Below are positions 35,788 to 45,873 of a DNA stretch of 64,000 nucleotides, one piece after another. The notes beneath the pieces are model-generated. The model was not told where the DNA came from and did no database searches. It saw only the letters and a program-made list of their open reading frames with translations. Each line of letters opens with the position of its first letter. The first letter of the stretch is position 1. Both the position numbers and the translations under genes were made by a program. Source of the DNA: Bryobacterales bacterium (GTDB lineage: Bacteria; Acidobacteriota; Terriglobia; Bryobacterales; Bryobacteraceae). The stretch spans positions 248,001-312,000 of the forward strand of contig JADJOP010000034.1 of NCBI GenBank assembly GCA_016713735.1, written 5' to 3'.

Positions 35788-38700
35788 CTACTCAATGGGG
35801 ATGTTCGTGGCCTTTCCGGTTACATTGCCCATCTGGATGGTGACGGGCTGCAGTCCGGAAGGCGCGTCAGCCGGGACGCGGACGTTGACCTGGTAGAGGC
35901 CGACAATACCCGGGGCGAGGCCGGAGAAGACCACCTCAGCCGGCCGACCGCCGATGGTGACCGTGGGCGCGGTGGTGGTGCGGGCCAAGGGGTTCGCCGA
36001 CGAGGGTTCGCCGGACGGCGGTGTGGCATCCACCGGTCCCAAGCCGTTGCAGTAGATCTGAATGAACTGGCCCTTCTTAGCCTTGTTGGCATCGTAGACG
36101 AGCGCGAAGTTGGCGTCGAGCGCGGCGGCCAGGCGGCGCCCGGTGCCGGGATCGGTGAACTCAAACGCATTGGGAGAGACGTTGTTCAGCGGAACCGTGT
36201 AGAGGGCCGATGAGTAATCGCCGATCGATACCTTCATCTGCGCTGAGTTCTGGCCGGCGAGCTCCCAGGGGATCTGCACGTTGATCTGCGTCGGGCTGAC
36301 GAAGTGGAGACGGCCGGGGTAGCTGAGCTGGCGGCTGGGGATGTCAAAGCTGACGCTGATGCCGGCCAGCGACAGCGGCAGCGAGAGCGTCACGCCGGCA
36401 CGCGTGACGTCGCTCAAGTTTTGGCCAAAGATGGAGATGTAACTGCCAGGGGCCAGGCCGTTGCCCGCGAGGCCGCTGGCGGCATCGACGACACCATCCG
36501 TGCGGATCACCGGGCGCAGCCGGGCGCGGCCGGGGAAGATGACGGAGACGAGGTTGGGCGCCGTGCCGACCTCGGCGACAAACTCCTGTTCGCCAATCTC
36601 CGGGCCGAGGAAGCCGTCGCGCACGGCGGCGATGCCGAGCGAGTCTGTCGCATCCAACGCCACCTCAATGCGGCCTCCGCCACGGGTGGCGCGATAGCGC
36701 ACCGGCAGACCGCCGACCGGCAGGCCGTATTGGTCGGTCGCCTTCAGGACGAGCCGTGTGAACGCTCCGCCGGGAATGGCCTCGCCGGCGATGCCCTCAA
36801 AGAAGAAGTTGGTGACCGGGAAAGCGTCGAACAGGACGTTGTCGGAGCGCATAAAGAGGTAGGGAACGCGAATGGTGGTGACGCCGCCGGTGACGACGAG
36901 TTCGCCCTCATAGCCGCCGGCATTCGGGGTGCCCTGCAGCGTGGCGGTCACCTGCTGCGAGGCCCCGGGCGCGAGCGGGAAGGCGCTGGTGGAAAGCGTG
37001 ACGCGCGCGTTGTTGGAGAGGTCGCGGGCACGATTGTCGATACGAACCGTGATGGCCGAATCGCCCAGATTGCGGAAGACCAGCGTCTGCGGTGAGGGCG
37101 TGGAGTTGGCTGTGAGCGTGCCAAAGCTGAAGGTGGAGGGTTCGACCACCAGCGTCGTACGGGCGGTATCGTTCACATTCACCTTGCCGGCGCCCATCGA
37201 GGTGACACGGGCCGGGCTCACCAGGTTGCCGTCGATAATGTCGTCGATGTCGGCGCTGGCCGAATTCACCACCGCCGACTTCACCTGCGCGGGCGTGGCA
37301 TTAGGGAAGCGCTGCTTGAAGAGGGCGGCGACGCCGGCGGCCATTGGGGCGGAAAAACTGGTGCCCTGCGCGGTGACCCAGCCCGAGGGGTTGTACATCG
37401 CGCCATTGGGATCGAGGCTTTGCGTCGCCATATACAGAGGCAGGCCGGGAGCGACCACCTCGGGCTTGATGCCCGTGGTGCGGATATTCGGACCATAGGA
37501 GCTGAAATAGGCGATCTGATTCGACGTCTGCGATTCGGCTCGCAGAGTGGGGTCGAGCGTCACCTGGGCATTCGCATTGGCGTTGACGTAGGTGCGCAGC
37601 GCCGCGCCGGGGGTGGCTCCAATCATGGCCAGGGGGATGCCTGTTTCTTCAAGGCCCGTCGGAGGAAAGATGAAATCGGAGTTGTCGGACTGGATGAGGA
37701 TTACTCCCACGGCGCCGGCCTGTTGGGCGTTGATGGCCTTGATGGCGATCTGGCAGTTGCCGCGGTCGATCAGTGCCAACATGCCATTGAGGCTGCCATT
37801 GGCGAGCGGCGTACAGGCTGTGCCGTCGTTTTCGAGCGTGCGCACGTCCTTCACGGTGGTGGAGAAGGCGGCCGGTGGCTTGGGACCGTTGCCGAAGAAG
37901 GACGCGATGTCGGTGATGGCCTGCGGTGCGCCGGCCGGGGCGCGGACGCTGGCCACATAGCGCTGTGAGTTCGTCGTGGCGCCCACTGAGAGCGCCGAGG
38001 GCGCGGTGGCGGGTGAGTTGATCGTATTCAGGGTGGGCGGCTGGTTGCCGAGGTCGCCGTCATTACCCGCCGAGACGACGACGGTGAGCCCGGCGCGGGT
38101 GGCGTTCTCCACGGCGTCGGCGGAGAGGTCGCAAGCGCGGTTGGCCGTCTCCTCGCAGGTGGCGCCGCGATCGGTGGGCCCCCACAGCGCGCCGCGTCCA
38201 TAGGAGTAAACGGCGATGTCCATGCCGTCCTTCACGGCGTCGTCGAGGGCCTGGATGAAGACGTCGGTGAATGTGACGTCGTTGACGCCCGGCGAACCGA
38301 GGATCTTGTAGTTCCCGACCCAAGCTTTGGGTGCGACGCCGGAGGCCTGGCCGAGCGGCGTGGACACCTGGTTGCCCGCGGCGACGAAGGCGACGGCGGT
38401 GCCGTGGCCGACACGGTCACGCGGCGTGAGGTCGTCGGGGCGCGAGTCGGCAGGGACTTCCGGGAGCACGAGCAGGTCGACGTAGCTGCGCACGGCGATG
38501 ATCTTGTTGCTGGCGTAGTTGCAATCGCTGCCCGCGCAGCGCGGATAGCCGGCGGGCATGGCGAGCGAAGCGTCCTGGAAGGCGGGATGGTCCTTGTCGA
38601 TGCCGGAATCGAGGATGGCGATTTTCACGCCTTTGCCCGCGTTGTCCGCTCCGCCGACGTTGTTCCAGCCAATCTGCGCGCGGATCAGGTCGAGCGCCTT

Positions 38701-39073
38701 CACCATGTGCGCCTTGTGAGCCTCCATGGGCACCACTCGGCGGACGCCGGGTAGCGAGGCCAAGCGCGGCTGCGTCGGGCGAATGGACGAACACCGCGTT
38801 GACCACCGTATCGGCGCTGCCGAGCACCGTGACGTTGCGCTCCGCCAGCGCGGCCCGCAGGCTGGTTTGTGCCGCCGCTACGCGGGCGCGGGCGTCGGCC
38901 GATGCGGCTCGAGGGCCCGCCTTGCCGAAGGACTCGACCGCGGCCAGCGGCGGGTCGTTCAGCAGGAGTGCGTATCGGTTGAGCCGTTCCTGCGCGGCAA
39001 GGGGCACGGACACGGCAAAGAGGAAGAGAAGCGCCTGAGTTCTCACGGCTAGGGGGACGCGGTTGAAGGCCAT
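35788..39073 (-). CDS. Secreted subtilisin-like protease with PA and Soli_cterm domains, frame broken by one extra base
   Basis: A single gene of about 1095 codons interrupted by a one-base shift. The first frame starts at 39073 with a signal peptide (ending VPLAAQ) and an inhibitor-I9-like propeptide ('VTVLGSADTVVNAVFVHS'). Near 38764 reading continues in the next frame at 'SLPGVRRVVPMEAHKAH', completing the propeptide. Catalytic Asp is in 'IAILDSGIDKDH', His in 'RVGHGTAVAF', Ser in 'GTSFSAPMAAGVAAL'. A PA domain ('LALIDRGNCQIAIKA') is inserted in the catalytic domain. Bacterial Ig-like parts follow, and the C-terminus ('GLAPGSYISIFGQNL', 'SPTQINVQIPWEL') matches the TIGR03437 Soli_cterm domain, a marker for this lineage. 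Confidence 0.84.
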
Positions 39074-39144
39074 TAGGTTCCCTTCCTTTATCTCGCAGGT
39101 TGGACGGCAGCGGGGAATCGGGCGCGCTACCCTGATGCTTGACG

Positions 39145-40203
39145 ATGAAACTGCGAGAGCTGGCGGCGGCGTTGGGGTGCACCGTAATCGGCGACGGGGA
39201 ACTGGACATCACCGGCGTGCGGGGCATGGAGCAGGCCGAGCCCTCCGAGCTCACCTTTCTGGCCAACCCGAAGTACGCACATAAGGTGAAGGACACGCGC
39301 GCCGGGGCGATTCTGGTGACGGCTGCGGTCAGTGGGCAGGCCATCACAAGCGTCGTCAGCGCCAACCCCTACCACGATTTCGCGCGCGCCCTGGCGATGT
39401 TCTATCAACCGCCGCGCCCGGCTCCAGGCATCCACCCGCAAGCCGCCATCGCCGCTTCGGCCGTCATCGGCGAAGGGGCCTCCATCGGGCCGTTCGCCGT
39501 GGTGGGCGAGCGTGTGCGCATCGGGAACAACGCGGTCCTTCATCCGCATGTAGTCGTATACGAGGGCGCCGAGATCGGCGACGACTTCATTGCGCATTCC
39601 CACGCCGTGGTGCGCGAGTTCTGCCGTGTAGGCAACCGCGTGATTCTGCAAAACGGCGTGGTGGTGGGCGGCGACGGGTTTGGCTTCGCCAAGACCAAGG
39701 AAGGCACGCACTTCAAAATCGTGCAATCGGGCATCACAGTGATTGAGGACGATGTGGAGATCCAGTCGCTCACCTCGATTGACCGCGCGACGATGGGCGA
39801 GACGCGCGTGAAGCGCGGGGCGAAGCTTGATTCGCTCGTCCAGGTGGGACACGCCTGCGTCATCGGTGAGGACAACATCATCTGTTCGCAGGCTGGACTG
39901 GCGGGCAGCTCCGTGCTGGGCAAGAACGTGTTGCTGGCCGGGCAGGCGGGCGTGAGCGGCCATCTCACCATCCACGACAACGCGGTCGTCTATGCGCAGG
40001 CGGGCATTGGAGGCGACATCGAGGCGGGTTCGGTGGTGGCCGGGTCGCCGCACTTCGACGCGAAGACGTGGCGGCGGGCCGTGGCGGCGTTTCCGAAACT
40101 GCCTGACCTGGTGCGGGCGGTGAGACAATTGGGGAAGCGCGTGGACGGCCTGGAAGTGGAACGGGGCGCCACGGCGGAGAGGGAGCCAGCCCGCGATGAG
40201 TGA
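39145..40203 (+). CDS. lpxD: UDP-3-O-acylglucosamine N-acyltransferase
   Basis: Enzyme of 352 residues in lipid A synthesis. An N-terminal uridine-binding domain ('ITGVRGMEQAEPSELTFLAN') is followed by a left-handed parallel beta-helix of hexapeptide repeats ('AAIAASAVIGEGASIGPFAV') with the catalytic His in 'LVQVGHACVIGEDNII'. ATG 39145 is preferred to TTG 39139 by family alignment. It diverges from the subtilase gene. The following gene starts inside its last codons. Confidence 0.95.
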   Translation: MKLRELAAALGCTVIGDGELDITGVRGMEQAEPSELTFLANPKYAHKVKDTRAGAILVTAAVSGQAITSVVSANPYHDFARALAMFYQPPRPAPGIHPQAAIAASAVIGEGASIGPFAVVGERVRIGNNAVLHPHVVVYEGAEIGDDFIAHSHAVVREFCRVGNRVILQNGVVVGGDGFGFAKTKEGTHFKIVQSGITVIEDDVEIQSLTSIDRATMGETRVKRGAKLDSLVQVGHACVIGEDNIICSQAGLAGSSVLGKNVLLAGQAGVSGHLTIHDNAVVYAQAGIGGDIEAGSVVAGSPHFDAKTWRRAVAAFPKLPDLVRAVRQLGKRVDGLEVERGATAEREPARDE

Positions 40204-41005
40204 TCCGACCAAGCCGTCGTCCAAAGAAAACGGGATGCCCGTTGCCTATCTGAACCATGAGTTTTTGGCCAGCCGCGATGCGCGCACCATCCGCATTCTG
40301 GCCGAATATCTGCACCCCTGGTCGCACTTCCGGCAAAACCGGATTCACGACACCGTGGTGTTTTTCGGCTCGGCGCGCATTCACGAAGACGGGCCGATGG
40401 GGCGCTACTACAACGAAGCGCGCGAGTTGGCCCGGCTGGTGACGGAGTGGTCGCTGCTGCTCGATCAGGAACGGCAGCGCTTTGTGGTGGCCACGGGCGG
40501 TGGTCCGGGCATCATGGAAGCGGCCAACCGTGGCGCGATGGACGCCGGCGGCAAGAGCGTGGGTCTCAACATCGGCCTGCCGTTTGAGCAGGCGCCCAAC
40601 CCGTACATTACGCCTGACCTGAGTTTTGAATTCCACTACTTCTTCATGCGCAAATTCTGGTTTGCGTATCTGGCCAAGGCGCTCGTTGTGTTCCCCGGCG
40701 GGTTTGGCACGCTGGATGAACTGAGCGAGTTGCTCACGCTGGCGCAGACGCACAAGCTGATGAAGAAGATCGTGATCGTGCTCTACGGAACGGCGTTTTG
40801 GAAAGAGGTGCTGAACTTCGACGCGCTGGTGAAACACGGCATGATCAGCCCTTCCGACCTGGATCTGTTCCAGTTCGCCGACGACCCGAAAGAGGCGATG
40901 GCGATCCTGCGTGAGGGCCTGACACAGTACTATCTGCAGGGTATCGATCACTTGCCGGAGCTTGCCGAGGAAGAGACGCCGGCCATTGCGAAGTCGCGCA
41001 TTTGA
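40196..41005 (+). CDS. LOG-family (TIGR00730-like) nucleotide-binding protein
   Basis: Protein of 269 residues. The start overlaps the lpxD stop by eight bases. The family's two motifs are present: 'VATGGGPGIMEAANRGA' and 'VVFPGGFGTLDELSELL' (PGGxGTxxE). Plant and fungal LOG proteins are cytokinin riboside 5'-monophosphate phosphoribohydrolases, and bacterial relatives cleave N-glycosidic bonds of AMP or related nucleotides. In this operon the role is unknown. Confidence 0.88.
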   Translation: MSDPTKPSSKENGMPVAYLNHEFLASRDARTIRILAEYLHPWSHFRQNRIHDTVVFFGSARIHEDGPMGRYYNEARELARLVTEWSLLLDQERQRFVVATGGGPGIMEAANRGAMDAGGKSVGLNIGLPFEQAPNPYITPDLSFEFHYFFMRKFWFAYLAKALVVFPGGFGTLDELSELLTLAQTHKLMKKIVIVLYGTAFWKEVLNFDALVKHGMISPSDLDLFQFADDPKEAMAILREGLTQYYLQGIDHLPELAEEETPAIAKSRI

Positions 41006-41020
41006 CGTCAGCGGAGGCCT

Positions 41021-43015
41021 ATGAGCGCGGGTGAAGGTCAACAGGCAGCCTTGGGCTGGAGCGACTGGCTGCCCCGTTGGGAGACCTCGGAGAAGCTGAC
41101 GGTCGCGGCGGGCCTGCTGGCCGCCGGGCTTCAATTCGCATCGCTTCATGTGGGCCTGGTGCTGCTGGCCCTGCTGGTCATGCTCGGCGCCTTCGCCTGG
41201 TCGTTTGTGAAATGGGCGCGGCGGCTGTTGCGGCATTTCATTTGGAATCTGCGCAATCGCCTGGTGGTGGCGTTCCTGTTCATCGCCGTCATTCCGCTGC
41301 TGCTGATTGTGGGCCTGGCCGGCTATGCGGCCAAGGAGACGGCCGGACAGTTCGCCGTCTATCTGGTGCACTCGGAGATGGAACGGCGGATTGCCCTGCT
41401 CCATTTGAGCGCGGAGAGCTTGGCGCGCGCGCCGCAGGCGATCATAGAGCGCGCCGTGGACCGGGTTGGGGCGGTGAACCAGGAGCGCTTTCCGGGCCTG
41501 CTGATCATGGTGTACGACGGCGGCAAGTTGTACTCGTTTCCCGAAGGGTCGCCGCCGGTTGAACGCACGCCGGGGCAGGGCAACGAGTCAGGCCTGGTGG
41601 TGCGCGACCGTTATCTGCACGGTTGGGCCCACGTGGTGACGGGCGGACGCGAAGTGATCATCCTTGCGCCGCTGACCCGGAAGTTCTTCGCCGACCTTGC
41701 GCCGGGCCTGTGCGAGGTGAGCGTCCTCCATTTCGCCGACCCGGCCTCGGCGCAGCCCTTCCGGCGCCGGCAGATCGGTTTCTTTCCCATGGCAAGCCCG
41801 GAGGAGGAGGAGGCTGCTGTGCAAGCCGTGCCGCTTCCGGTGAACCGTTTCGATTGGGAGCTGCTCTGGGGCACGCGTGTGCCCATCCGTTTTTGGGACA
41901 ACCTCGCGCAAACCGACACCGCGCTGTTGGGCGTCCATTCGCGCATGAGCGCCGTGGTGCGGACGCTCTTCTCACAACGGACGGAGTCGGGGCTGATGCC
42001 GTTCATGTACACGCTGGCCATCCTGCTGGTGGCCGTGGAGTTCATCTCCATCTTCATCGGCGTGAGCATCACAACGACCATCACCGCGGCGGTGCAGGAT
42101 CTGTACGAAGGAACGCAGCGTGTGATGAAAGGCGACTTCAGCCACCGCATCAAAGTGCGCGGCGGCGAGCAGGTGGCCGAGCTGAGCCGCAGCTTCAACC
42201 GCATGACGGAGAACGTGGAGCGGCTGCTGGTGGTGGCCAAGGAAAGCGAGCGCATGCAGGCCGAGCTGCAGATCGCCCGCGAAGTGCAGGGGCAGCTCTT
42301 CCCCAAGTCCAAGCCGAAACTGGAGGGCTTGCAGGTGGAGGCGCTTTGCCACGCCGCGCGGACCGTTTCCGGCGACTATTACGACTACCAGGATTTGCCC
42401 TCGGGCTGCCTCGCCGTGGCCATCGCCGACGTGGCCGGCAAGGGCATTTCGGCGGCCTTGCTGATGGCCAGCCTGCAGGCCTCGCTGCGCCTGGTGATGA
42501 GCGACGTGCAGCGCCTGGCCGCCGAGGACGAGCGCGGGGCCTGCACCTCCTTTCCCACTTCGATGCTGGTGAGCCGCATCAATCGCCAGTTGCACGCCAA
42601 CACCTCGCCGGAGAAATACGCGACCTTCTTTTTCTCCGTGTATGATCCGGCCTCTGGCATGTTGACCTACACCAACGCCGGCCATCTGCCTCCCATCCTG
42701 ATTCGGAACGGAGTGGCCTCCATGCTCGATGTGAACGGCATGGTGGTGGGGCTGTTCCCGCATGCGCCCTATCAGGAAAGCCGCCTGCAGTTGCTGCCGG
42801 GTGACGTGCTGGTATGCTACACCGACGGCGTCACCGAACCGGAGAACGAGTTCGGCGAGATGTTTGGCGAGGAGCGGCTGCGGCAACTGGCGCTGAAGGG
42901 CGCGCACCTGCCGGGCGAACAGATCATTGGATCGGTGATCGACGCGGTGCAGCATTTCACCGGTTCCCATGAATTGCAGGACGACATGACGCTGCTGGTG
43001 GTGAAGAGAACCTAG
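41021..43015 (+). CDS. Membrane-bound SpoIIE/RsbU-type serine phosphatase with HAMP domain
   Basis: Protein of 664 residues. Two or more hydrophobic segments near the N-terminus precede an extracytoplasmic sensor part; another membrane helix (about 328-350) is followed by a HAMP domain ('VMKGDFSHRIKVRGGEQVAEL') and a PP2C-like SpoIIE/RsbU phosphatase domain. Metal-binding acidic motifs are seen in 'VSGDYYDYQDL', 'AIADVAGKGISAALLMA' and 'VCYTDGVTEPENE'. Such phosphatases dephosphorylate anti-sigma-factor antagonists in partner-switching stress responses. No STAS or RsbW-like gene is adjacent. Confidence 0.9.
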   Translation: MSAGEGQQAALGWSDWLPRWETSEKLTVAAGLLAAGLQFASLHVGLVLLALLVMLGAFAWSFVKWARRLLRHFIWNLRNRLVVAFLFIAVIPLLLIVGLAGYAAKETAGQFAVYLVHSEMERRIALLHLSAESLARAPQAIIERAVDRVGAVNQERFPGLLIMVYDGGKLYSFPEGSPPVERTPGQGNESGLVVRDRYLHGWAHVVTGGREVIILAPLTRKFFADLAPGLCEVSVLHFADPASAQPFRRRQIGFFPMASPEEEEAAVQAVPLPVNRFDWELLWGTRVPIRFWDNLAQTDTALLGVHSRMSAVVRTLFSQRTESGLMPFMYTLAILLVAVEFISIFIGVSITTTITAAVQDLYEGTQRVMKGDFSHRIKVRGGEQVAELSRSFNRMTENVERLLVVAKESERMQAELQIAREVQGQLFPKSKPKLEGLQVEALCHAARTVSGDYYDYQDLPSGCLAVAIADVAGKGISAALLMASLQASLRLVMSDVQRLAAEDERGACTSFPTSMLVSRINRQLHANTSPEKYATFFFSVYDPASGMLTYTNAGHLPPILIRNGVASMLDVNGMVVGLFPHAPYQESRLQLLPGDVLVCYTDGVTEPENEFGEMFGEERLRQLALKGAHLPGEQIIGSVIDAVQHFTGSHELQDDMTLLVVKRT

Positions 43016-43017
43016 CG

Positions 43018-44031
43018 ATGGAACACCTGCGGCGGCGTGCGTTGACGATTGCGGGCCTGCTGACGGCCATCACCTTTGGCGGAGCCGCGGGGTTCATGAT
43101 CGTGGAGGGCTGGGGTTTCCTCGACTCGCTGTATATGTCTGCGATCACGATCACGACGGTTGGCTACATGGAGGTTCACCCGCTCTCTCAAACGGGGCGA
43201 GTGTTCAACCTGTTCCTCCTGATTGGCGGCGTGACCACGATGTTCTACATCATGGCCACGGTGACGCAGATTGTTCTGGAACTCGAACTAAGTGACTATT
43301 TCGGGAAGCGGCGGACGAAAAAAGTGATCGACAAACTGGAGAACCACTACCTGCTATGCGGGTTTGGACGAGTGGGACGCGGGGCGGCGCGAGAGATGTT
43401 GCGCACGGGCGTACCCTTCGTCGTGATGGACAAGAACCCTGACCGCGTTGAGCGCGCGATGAAGATGGGCTGCCTGGCCGTGCTCGCTGATTGTACGCGC
43501 GACGAGATGCTACGAGAGGTGGGCATCACCAAAGCCAAGGGCCTCATTGCCGCCCTGGCGACCGATGCGGAGAACCTCTTCCTGATCCTGTCGGCGAAAT
43601 CCATGAACCCGATGCTCAACGTCAGCGTGCGCGTGGCCGAAGAGGAAGCGGAGTCAAAGATGCGGCGGGCCGGGGCCGACGCGGTCTATCTGCCCTATTC
43701 GATGACCGGCTACCGCCTGGCGCAAGCCATCGTCCAGCCGCATGTGTTTGAGTTTCTCGACGTGACCTCCACCACGCGCATGGGCTTGAATGTGGGCATC
43801 GAACAGGTGAGAGTGGATGCGGAGTGCCCTATGGCCGGACATTCACTGCGCGATTTGCAACTGCGGCGCGAAATCGGCGTCATCGTGCTGGCCATCCGGC
43901 GCGCTGGTGGAGCGATGGAATTCAATCCGCCGGCCGAGGCGCAACTGGACGGCGGCGACGTGCTGATCGTGATGGGCAAGGCGGAGGATGTGCGCAAGCT
44001 GGAAGAGCGAATGGCGGTGGCAAGACGATGA
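43018..44031 (+). CDS. Two-helix potassium channel with RCK (TrkA-N/TrkA-C) domains
   Basis: Protein of 337 residues with two transmembrane helices (about 10-30 and 64-86) around a pore loop, then an RCK N-domain with a Rossmann motif ('YLLCGFGRVGRGAAREML') and a TrkA-C domain. This is MthK-like architecture. The selectivity filter reads 'TTVGYMEVHPLS': T-V-G-Y is kept but the last glycine of TVGYG is Met, and Asp is Glu. It sits two bases after the phosphatase gene and overlaps nnrE/nnrD by four. Its ligand, possibly a nucleotide or Ca2+, is unknown. Confidence 0.86.
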   Translation: MEHLRRRALTIAGLLTAITFGGAAGFMIVEGWGFLDSLYMSAITITTVGYMEVHPLSQTGRVFNLFLLIGGVTTMFYIMATVTQIVLELELSDYFGKRRTKKVIDKLENHYLLCGFGRVGRGAAREMLRTGVPFVVMDKNPDRVERAMKMGCLAVLADCTRDEMLREVGITKAKGLIAALATDAENLFLILSAKSMNPMLNVSVRVAEEEAESKMRRAGADAVYLPYSMTGYRLAQAIVQPHVFEFLDVTSTTRMGLNVGIEQVRVDAECPMAGHSLRDLQLRREIGVIVLAIRRAGGAMEFNPPAEAQLDGGDVLIVMGKAEDVRKLEERMAVARR

Positions 44032-45461
44032 AAGTGCTCACTGCGGCGCAGATGCGCGAGGCGGACCGGCGGGCGATCGAGGCCGGCATCCCAGGGCTGA
44101 TCCTGATGGAGAACGCCGCGATGCGCGTGGTGGAGGTGATCGCCGAGCGGTATGCGCCGTTGGAAGAGCATCACATCGTCGTGTGTTGCGGGAAGGGCAA
44201 CAACGGGGGCGATGGGCTGGCCATTGCGCGGCAGTTGGGGGTGCGATTCGGCGTGCGGGCCGACGTCGTGCTGGCGTGTGAACCGCAGGAGTTTCGCGGC
44301 GATGCGTTGACGAACTGGCGGATGCTCGTACTGAGCAAGTGCTGCCGTGTGACGCGGGACATCCCGCCCACGGCCACCATCATCGTCGACGCGCTGCTGG
44401 GCACGGGACTGGAAGGCGCGCCACGGGGACGAGCGGCGGAGTTGATCGAAGAGATCAAGCGCTGCGGCGGGGCGAAGGTGGTAGCCGTGGATCTGCCTTC
44501 GGGGCTGGGATTCGACGGGGTGCGGGCAGAGGTAACCGTTACGTTGGGTGCGCCGAAGGTGGAACACTACCTGAGCGCCGAGGCCGGGCGCGCGGGCGAA
44601 TTGATCGTCGGTGCGATTGGAATTCCCAGCGCCTTCCTCGACGAGGAACCCTCGCACTGGCTGAACGTCACCGAACCGAAGCAGGTGGCGGCGGTGCTCG
44701 GCACTCGCGCGCGCGATGCCCACAAAGGAACTTACGGCCATGTGCTGGTGGTGGGCGGTGCGGCGGGCAAGTCAGGCGCGGCGGCGATGGCGGGGCTGGC
44801 CGCGCTGCGGGCCGGCGCCGGGCTGGTGACGGTCGCGTGTGAAGATCAGCGGGCGATGGCTCCAGAGTTGATGACGGCCAGTTTGGAGGCGCCGCCGCTG
44901 GAAGGCAAGCAGGTGGTGGCGACCGGTCCGGGATTGGGCACTGACGGCAGGGCCCTGGCGTTGTTGCGGGCCGTCCTGGCGGCGAGCGCGGTGAAGGTAC
45001 TCGATGCCGACGCGCTAACGGTCGCCGCAGCGGAGGGGCTGAGCCTGGCTGGCTGCATCCTGACGCCGCATCCCGGAGAGATGAGCCGTTTGACCGGGCT
45101 CACCACGGCGCAGGTGCAGGCCGACCGCCTCAGTGTGGCGCGCGGATTCGCCAGGGAGCACGCCTGCACGGTGGTTCTGAAAGGCCACCGCACCCTGATC
45201 GCCTTTCCCGATGGCGAGGTGTGGATCAACCCGACGGGCAATCCGGGCATGGCCACGGGCGGCTCGGGCGATGTACTCACGGGCCTCATCGCGGGCCTGG
45301 TGTCGCAGGAGCCGGAGCGATGGCGCGAGGCCGTGGTGGCCGCCGTGTGGCTGCATGGATGCGCGGGCGACCACGCGGCGGCCGAGTTGAGCGAGCGCTG
45401 TGTGATTGCAACGGACCTGTTGCGGTTCCTGCCGCGGGCGATGGCCGATGCGCACCTTTAG
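44028..45461 (+). CDS. nnr: Bifunctional NAD(P)H-hydrate epimerase/dehydratase
   Basis: Protein of 477 residues, starting at the ATGA overlap with the channel gene. The YjeF-N epimerase domain (about 1-210, 'GLILMENAAMRVVEVIAERY', 'CCGKGNNGGDGLAIARQL') is followed by the ADP-dependent dehydratase domain (about 220-477, 'YGHVLVVGGAAGKSGAAAMA', 'GNPGMATGGSGDVLTGLIAG' with the ATP/ADP-site GSGD). It repairs damaged NAD(P)H. The gene overlaps tsaE by 14 bases, the common arrangement in bacteria. Confidence 0.95.
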   Translation: MKVLTAAQMREADRRAIEAGIPGLILMENAAMRVVEVIAERYAPLEEHHIVVCCGKGNNGGDGLAIARQLGVRFGVRADVVLACEPQEFRGDALTNWRMLVLSKCCRVTRDIPPTATIIVDALLGTGLEGAPRGRAAELIEEIKRCGGAKVVAVDLPSGLGFDGVRAEVTVTLGAPKVEHYLSAEAGRAGELIVGAIGIPSAFLDEEPSHWLNVTEPKQVAAVLGTRARDAHKGTYGHVLVVGGAAGKSGAAAMAGLAALRAGAGLVTVACEDQRAMAPELMTASLEAPPLEGKQVVATGPGLGTDGRALALLRAVLAASAVKVLDADALTVAAAEGLSLAGCILTPHPGEMSRLTGLTTAQVQADRLSVARGFAREHACTVVLKGHRTLIAFPDGEVWINPTGNPGMATGGSGDVLTGLIAGLVSQEPERWREAVVAAVWLHGCAGDHAAAELSERCVIATDLLRFLPRAMADAHL

Positions 45462-45873
45462 CACTCATTCTTCCGATGAGACCATCGAGCTTGGCGTGCG
45501 GCTTGCCGCGGAGTTGCCCCGGCGGGGTGTGGTGCTGCTCATCGGTAACCTCGGCGCGGGTAAGACGACCCTAACCAAAGGCATCGCGATGGGACTCGGT
45601 GTGGCGCGGCCCGACGAAGTGGCCAGCCCGACCTTCACCCTCATTCACGAATACGGCGAACCGGTGCGGCTCTATCACATCGACCTCTATCGCATCGAAG
45701 AGGCGGCGGAGCTGGCGACGCTGGAGCTGGAAGACCTGATGGACCGCGACGCGCTCGTGCTGATCGAATGGGGCGAGCGCTTTGCCGAACGAATGCCGAA
45801 GCCGCGCACGGAGATCCGCATCGAGCGCACCGGCGACGAACACCGGACTGTCGAAGTGCGGGAAGTCGCCTAG
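45448..45873 (+). CDS. tsaE: tRNA threonylcarbamoyladenosine ATPase TsaE
   Basis: Protein of 141 residues that works with TsaB and TsaD to make t6A on ANN-decoding tRNAs. The Walker A motif is 'IGNLGAGKTTLTKGIAMG', followed by 'VASPTFTLIHEYGEPVRLYH' and 'DALVLIEWGERF', all typical. The start at 45448 (MRTFSTHSS) lies within the nnr end. Its stop overlaps the stop of the convergent hypothetical gene. Confidence 0.94.
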   Translation: MRTFSTHSSDETIELGVRLAAELPRRGVVLLIGNLGAGKTTLTKGIAMGLGVARPDEVASPTFTLIHEYGEPVRLYHIDLYRIEEAAELATLELEDLMDRDALVLIEWGERFAERMPKPRTEIRIERTGDEHRTVEVREVA

